Shown: piece by piece, positions 4,765 through 7,814 of the stretch
Numbering within the stretch: the stretch's first letter is position 1
Layout of the letters: each line of letters opens with the position of its first letter
Made by a program: the position numbers and the translations under genes
Notes under the pieces: generated by a model
The model's input: only the letters and a program-made list of their open reading frames with translations
Databases searched by the model: none
Told to the model about the DNA's origin: nothing
Source of the DNA: Pseudomonadota bacterium
GTDB lineage: Bacteria; Pseudomonadota; Alphaproteobacteria; Rhizobiales; Hyphomicrobiaceae
Reading direction: 5' to 3'
Length of the DNA: 7,814 nt
Assembly (NCBI GenBank): GCA_021813195.1
Contig: JAKALI010000168.1
Coordinates: 1 to 7,814 of the forward strand

Positions 4765-6885
4765 ATGGTTCAGTCGCAATCGTTTGGTCCCACAGCCACC
4801 GCACGCCCGCCTTGCGCGCCGGAGCGTCCCGTCAAAACCTGCCGCCACGGCGTGACGCTGGTCGACCCCTATGCGTGGTTGCGGGCCGCGAACTGGCAAG
4901 AAGTCATGCGCGATCCGTCGTGCCTGGAGCCGGAAATTCGCCGCCATCTGGAGGCCGAAAACGCTTATGCCGATGCGGTTCTGGCCGACACCGCTGAATT
5001 GCAGGCCGCGCTCTTCGCGGAGATGAAGGCCCGCATGAAGCCCGATGACAGCACAGTCCCGAGCCCAGACGGTCCATATGAGTATACATCGAGCTTCGTC
5101 GCCGGCGGGCAGTATCCAAGGCTCGGTCGCCGTCCCCGCGGCGGTGGGGAGGAAGTGATCCTCATCGATGGCAACGCGCTGGCCCATGGGAAGGCCTATT
5201 GGGATCTGGGCACAACCGACCACAGTCCGGATCATCGATATGTGGCCTACTCGAGCGACGATAAAGGCTCGGAGCTCTACACGATCCGCGTGCGCGATAC
5301 GCAAACGGGTTGCGATCTGCCCGACACCATTCCCGACACACGGGGCGATCTCGTCTGGGCGAACGACAGCCGCACGATTGTTTATGTACGCGTCGATGCC
5401 AATCATCGCCCGCGTACGGTGTGGGCCCACACCCTTGGCACGTCGCTTTCCGACGATCGCCTCATCTACGAGGAGCTCGATGAAGGGTTCTATATTTCCA
5501 TCGGTAAGACCCAATCGCGCGCCTTCGTGTTAATCAATGCCCACGATCACGAAACCAGCGAATTTTACTTACTCGATGCGAACGATCTGTCGCAACCACT
5601 CAAACGGGTGGCGCCTCGCCAGCGCGGTCACGAGTATGACGTCGAGCACCACGGCGATCGGCTGATTATCACCACCAACTCAGAAGGTGCGGAAGATTTC
5701 CGTATCGTGGAGGCACCGGTTGCATCGCCGGGAATCGAGAATTGGCGCGAGATCGTCACACACCGCGCCGGCCGACTCATCATCGAAACCGCCGTCACGG
5801 CATCTCATCTCATTCGCTTAGAGCGCGAAGACGGCCTGCCGCGCATTGTCATTCGCCGCTTTGCTGACGGCAGTGAGCACGCGATCGCTTTTGAGGAAGA
5901 AGCCTACGCACTCGGCATGATTAGCGGCTACGAGTTCGAGACGACGAACTTGCGCTTCACCTACTCTTCGATGACGACGCCCGCAGAAACCTATGACTAC
6001 GACATGGAGACCCGCGCCCGGGTTTTGCGCAAACGTCAGGAAATTCCGACCGGGCACGATCCCGCCCAGTACGTGACCCGCCGCCTGCACGCGCCCGCGC
6101 CCGACGGCGAAACCGTGCCGATCTCGCTGCTCTATCGCAAAGACACGCCGCTCGACGGCAGCGCGCCACTGTTCCTGTATGGCTATGGGGCTTACGGCAT
6201 TTCCATGCCCGCCTCGTTTTCCTCCGGTCGCCTGTCGCTCGTTGACCGAGGGTTCATCTTTGCCATCGCGCACGTGCGTGGCGGCAAAGAAAAGGGCTAC
6301 CGCTGGTACAAGGACGGCAAAGGAAAGAGGAAGCCGAATACGTTCACGGACTTCATCGCAGCCGGCGAGTTCTTGGTGGATCGGGGCTTCACACAACGCG
6401 GCCGGATCGTCGCCAATGGCGGCTCGGCGGGCGGCATGTTGATGGGCGCCGTCGCCAACATGGCGCCCGATCTCTTCCTCGGCATTATCGCTGACGTGCC
6501 GTTCGTCGACGTTCTGAATACCATGCTCGACAAAGACCTGCCGCTGACCCCGCCCGAGTGGCCCGAATGGGGCAACCCGATCGAGAGCGCGGAGGACTTC
6601 GCCACGATCCGCAGCTATTCGCCGTATGATAATGTCGAAGCCAAAGCCTATCCCCACATCCTTGCCACCGGCGGTCTCACGGATCCGCGCGTGACGTACT
6701 GGGAACCCGCCAAGTGGGTAGCCAAAGTGCGCGCGCATGCGACCGGCGGCAATCTCATTCTGCTCAAAATCAATATGGACGCCGGACACGGCGGAGCGTC
6801 CGGTCGTTATGAGCGGTTGAAAGAGACCGCACGCGATTATGCGTTCGCACTGAAGATCGCTGGAAAATTGGCCAGCGTGTCGTGA
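4765..6885 (+). CDS. ptrB: S9A serine peptidase, oligopeptidase B (protease II) family
   Basis: A 706-residue protein, close to the usual 680-710 residues of oligopeptidase B. It has no signal peptide and should be cytoplasmic, cleaving short peptides. Residues about 20-75 (HGVTLVDPYAWLR) belong to the N-terminal part. A seven-bladed beta-propeller spans roughly 80-420, and the alpha/beta-hydrolase domain roughly 430-706. The catalytic triad is complete: S554 in NGGSAGG, D640 in LTDPRVTYWEPAKW, H675 in DAGHGGASGR; LYGYGAYG (471-478) and HVRGG (503-507) are also present. Spacing to the triad matches E. coli protease II (S532, D617, H652). The specificity residues differ: the P1 pair E576/E578 corresponds to E598/P600, and the P2 pair D460/D462 to P482/S484. 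Strict trypsin-like specificity is therefore doubtful. The ATG at 4765 has only a weak GAG upstream. The transcript ends at the terminator at 7033-7061. Confidence 0.93.
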   Translation: MVQSQSFGPTATARPPCAPERPVKTCRHGVTLVDPYAWLRAANWQEVMRDPSCLEPEIRRHLEAENAYADAVLADTAELQAALFAEMKARMKPDDSTVPSPDGPYEYTSSFVAGGQYPRLGRRPRGGGEEVILIDGNALAHGKAYWDLGTTDHSPDHRYVAYSSDDKGSELYTIRVRDTQTGCDLPDTIPDTRGDLVWANDSRTIVYVRVDANHRPRTVWAHTLGTSLSDDRLIYEELDEGFYISIGKTQSRAFVLINAHDHETSEFYLLDANDLSQPLKRVAPRQRGHEYDVEHHGDRLIITTNSEGAEDFRIVEAPVASPGIENWREIVTHRAGRLIIETAVTASHLIRLEREDGLPRIVIRRFADGSEHAIAFEEEAYALGMISGYEFETTNLRFTYSSMTTPAETYDYDMETRARVLRKRQEIPTGHDPAQYVTRRLHAPAPDGETVPISLLYRKDTPLDGSAPLFLYGYGAYGISMPASFSSGRLSLVDRGFIFAIAHVRGGKEKGYRWYKDGKGKRKPNTFTDFIAAGEFLVDRGFTQRGRIVANGGSAGGMLMGAVANMAPDLFLGIIADVPFVDVLNTMLDKDLPLTPPEWPEWGNPIESAEDFATIRSYSPYDNVEAKAYPHILATGGLTDPRVTYWEPAKWVAKVRAHATGGNLILLKINMDAGHGGASGRYERLKETARDYAFALKIAGKLASVS

Positions 6886-7025
6886 TCCGCTCGCAACGCG
6901 GCAGCACGCGGCGCCGGCCAAATCGGCGCCAGCGGCCCGCGATCTTTGAAGTGTCGGTGCTCGATATCGACAAAGCGGCAGAGTGCTGTTGTTCGCGGCG
7001 CTTGGCCGCGCGCCAGGGGGCGTGA
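6882..7025 (+). CDS. Possible 47-residue ORF coupled to the peptidase gene
   Basis: A GTG start overlaps the peptidase stop as GTGA, the classic coupling arrangement. The frame runs 47 codons and stops 7 nt before the terminator stem, so it fills the whole interval. The product is Arg-rich at first (RRRPNRRQRP), then IFEVSVLDIDKAAECCCSRR. No family is recognised, and an open frame of this length is common by chance in GC-rich DNA, so this is a weak call. The interval also contains the 6910-6930 hairpin, which may instead be plain 3' untranslated sequence. Confidence 0.18.
   Translation: MIRSQRGSTRRRPNRRQRPAIFEVSVLDIDKAAECCCSRRLAARQGA
6910..6930. repeat. GC-rich inverted repeat downstream of the peptidase gene
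   Basis: GGCGCCG and CGGCGCC form a perfect 7-bp stem around a 7-nt loop, starting 25 nt after the peptidase stop. No T-tract follows, so it is not an intrinsic terminator by itself. It could protect the mRNA 3' end. Confidence 0.4.
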
Positions 7026-7032
7026 CCAACAG

Positions 7033-7061
7033 AAAAAGCCCCACTGGGAGCGGGGCTTTTT
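7033..7061. terminator. Two-way intrinsic terminator
   Basis: AAAAAGCCCC and GGGGCTTTTT form a perfect 10-bp stem around ACTGGGAGC. The inner CT and AG can pair further, leaving a GGG loop. Because the outer five pairs are A-T, a T-tract follows the GC stem on both strands. It should therefore stop both the peptidase transcript from the left and the phasin transcript from the right, whose stop codon is 25 nt away. Confidence 0.93.
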
Positions 7062-7086
7062 CGCTTGTGCGCAAAAATCGTGCTGA

Positions 7087-7428
7087 TTAGCGGGCGCCCT
7101 GGAATGTGCGCTCGATCGGCTTCATCGCTTCCTTGGCGAACGACGAATACATCGTGCCGATCTTCGTCATCTGGTGCATGTAGTCTTCGTACGCGCGCTT
7201 GGCATAGCTCGTCTGGATTTCCATAGCCTGCTCGAGCGACTTGGCGGCGAGCAACTTCTCGAACGTCGACGTACCGTCTTCAAATGCGCGTTTGGAATAG
7301 TCGGTCATTTCGGCGGCGATTGCCTGCCAATTCTTATTCCACTCGCCCATAAGGCGCATTGCACCATCCATGTTGGTCTGGCCGATCTTCTGGAAGTCCT
7401 GGAAATTGTTGATCATCAGAGAACCCAT
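7087..7428 (-). CDS. Phasin family protein (phasin_2 type)
   Basis: A 113-residue, almost wholly helical protein without Cys, signal peptide or membrane segment. It fits the phasin_2 pattern: NNFQDFQKIGQTNMD, EWNKNWQAIAAEM (29-41), YSKRAFEDGTSTFEKLLAAKS (44-64), EQAMEIQTSYAKRAYEDYM (66-84), then AKEAMKPIE (98-106). Phasins coat polyhydroxyalkanoate granules and limit their size and coalescence; some alphaproteobacterial members have other or unknown partners. No polyhydroxyalkanoate synthesis genes lie in the window, so the granule role comes from the family only. The start is at ATG 7428; a second in-frame ATG at 7416 (MINNFQDF) is possible, and neither has a strong Shine-Dalgarno. The gene has its own promoter, a possible operator at the start site, and the shared terminator. 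Confidence 0.9.
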   Translation of the reverse strand: MGSLMINNFQDFQKIGQTNMDGAMRLMGEWNKNWQAIAAEMTDYSKRAFEDGTSTFEKLLAAKSLEQAMEIQTSYAKRAYEDYMHQMTKIGTMYSSFAKEAMKPIERTFQGAR

Positions 7429-7454
7429 CGTTGGCTCGAAGGAGGATGAAAGTT

Positions 7455-7479
7455 GCAGATGCCTTGGGACACCATCTGC
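7455..7479. promoter_or_regulatory. Possible operator at the phasin transcription start
   Basis: GCAGATG (7455-7461) and CATCTGC (7473-7479) are perfect 7-bp inverted arms separated by 11 nt. The right arm begins 3 nt from the -10 box and covers the predicted start near 7475, so a bound protein would block transcription. The arms contain the GCAG/CTGC words of PhaR sites, but in the opposite order to the CTGC-N3-GCAG known from Rhodobacter, so PhaR binding is only a guess. Confidence 0.4.
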
Positions 7480-7481
7480 CT

Positions 7482-7510
7482 TTTATAGATGCACCGCACA
7501 ATGTTGCCAA
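7482..7510 (-). promoter_or_regulatory. Phasin promoter
   Basis: On the minus strand TTGGCA (7505-7510) and TATAAA (7482-7487) are separated by exactly 17 nt, a near-consensus housekeeping promoter. It predicts a leader of about 47 nt to the ATG at 7428. A strong promoter suits an abundant protein such as a phasin. Confidence 0.7.
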
Positions 7511-7740
7511 CCCGTTTCCGCGCCGCAATATTACGACTTGCATCAGCCGCCATTAACCAGACCGCAGTCCCCTCCTGCTAGGCTGAGCCCAAGAAACGGA
7601 GCTTTGGGAAGTTCTCGGCCCCATTGACGCCAACAAAGCAAGGCTAAGTCTTCCTGACGGCTTAATCGCATCCGGAGGCCCCATCGGGGCTTGGAGCGAA
7701 ACACAACTTTGACGAACAGGACGTTGCAGAGGGCGTGCTT

Positions 7741-7814
7741 TTGACGGAGCGAACCCACACTTTCCGAGCCAATCGGCTTCTGCTCTGCATGTGCGCGCTG
7801 TTGTTGGTGTGCTG
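7741..7814 (+). CDS. Start of an exported or membrane protein (runs off right edge)
   Basis: A TTG at 7741 has GAGGG 7 nt upstream and opens a frame that continues to the window end (24 codons). The product would begin with a polar, basic stretch (TERTHTFRANR) followed by a hydrophobic run (LLLCMCALLLVC), as in a signal peptide or first membrane helix. An in-frame GTG at 7735 is too close to the ribosome binding site. In rhizobia a D-alanyl-D-alanine carboxypeptidase often lies near phasin and clpS genes and would fit, but that is a guess from context. The 7511-7734 gap before it holds no other gene or clear promoter that I can see. Confidence 0.4.
   Translation, partial: MTERTHTFRANRLLLCMCALLLVC

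Noticed and set aside
4705..5514. Minus-strand open frame of 269 codons opposite the peptidase N-terminus
   Set aside because: It is antisense to the conserved S9A N-terminal and propeller region and has no convincing domain.
5818..7074. Minus-strand open frame of 418 codons opposite the peptidase gene
   Set aside because: It shadows the peptidase coding strand and runs into the terminator; its translation is Gly/Arg/His-rich with no recognisable family.
7678..7690. GCCCC-ATC-GGGGC hairpin as a terminator
   Set aside because: The stem is 5 bp with no T-tract, and no gene ends nearby.

Overview
The window looks like chromosomal DNA of a GC-rich alphaproteobacterium, most likely in the order Hyphomicrobiales (Rhizobiales). 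The evidence is a Ros/MucR zinc-finger regulator, a DUF6456 protein paired with a DnaA-domain-IV-like protein, a phasin_2-type phasin and a small 'GHWAYDLARH' protein, all of which I associate with that order. No insertion sequence, phage gene, CRISPR array, tRNA or rRNA is visible. Assignments rest on reading motifs and on memory of families; no database was searched.

Left part (1-3383, all minus strand, so transcription runs right to left). A DnaA-domain-IV-like helix-turn-helix protein is followed 14 nt later by a DUF6456 protein. The gap between them is filled by a hairpin that would hide the second gene's ribosome binding site. After 92 nt comes an exported protein of unknown function, and after 54 nt an OmpR/PhoB-type response regulator. 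The regulator overlaps the start of its sensor histidine kinase by 14 nt, and the kinase runs off the left edge. The exported protein and the two-component pair may be co-transcribed.

Middle part (3384-4764). A divergent control region (3384-3580) separates the DnaA-like gene from a small plus-strand gene of unknown function. It carries two inverted copies of an 11-bp, DnaA-box-like word. The small gene converges on mucR (minus strand). The 352-bp gap upstream of mucR is AT-rich on its mucR side (about 45% GC over 4441-4620). It holds a candidate mucR promoter and a possible 34-codon plus-strand gene with a good ribosome binding site.

Right part (4765-7814). A full-length S9A serine peptidase related to oligopeptidase B (plus strand) converges on a phasin gene (minus strand), and a strong two-way terminator lies between them. 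The peptidase keeps its catalytic triad but lacks three of the four acidic residues that give enterobacterial oligopeptidase B its preference for basic residues. The phasin has a clear promoter with a perfect 7-bp inverted repeat at the predicted transcription start. At the right edge a plus-strand gene with a hydrophobic N-terminus probably begins.

Most of the window reads as ordinary core-genome content. The points most worth following are the DnaA-like/DUF6456 module with its repeated box and hairpin, the altered specificity residues of the peptidase, and two possible small proteins.
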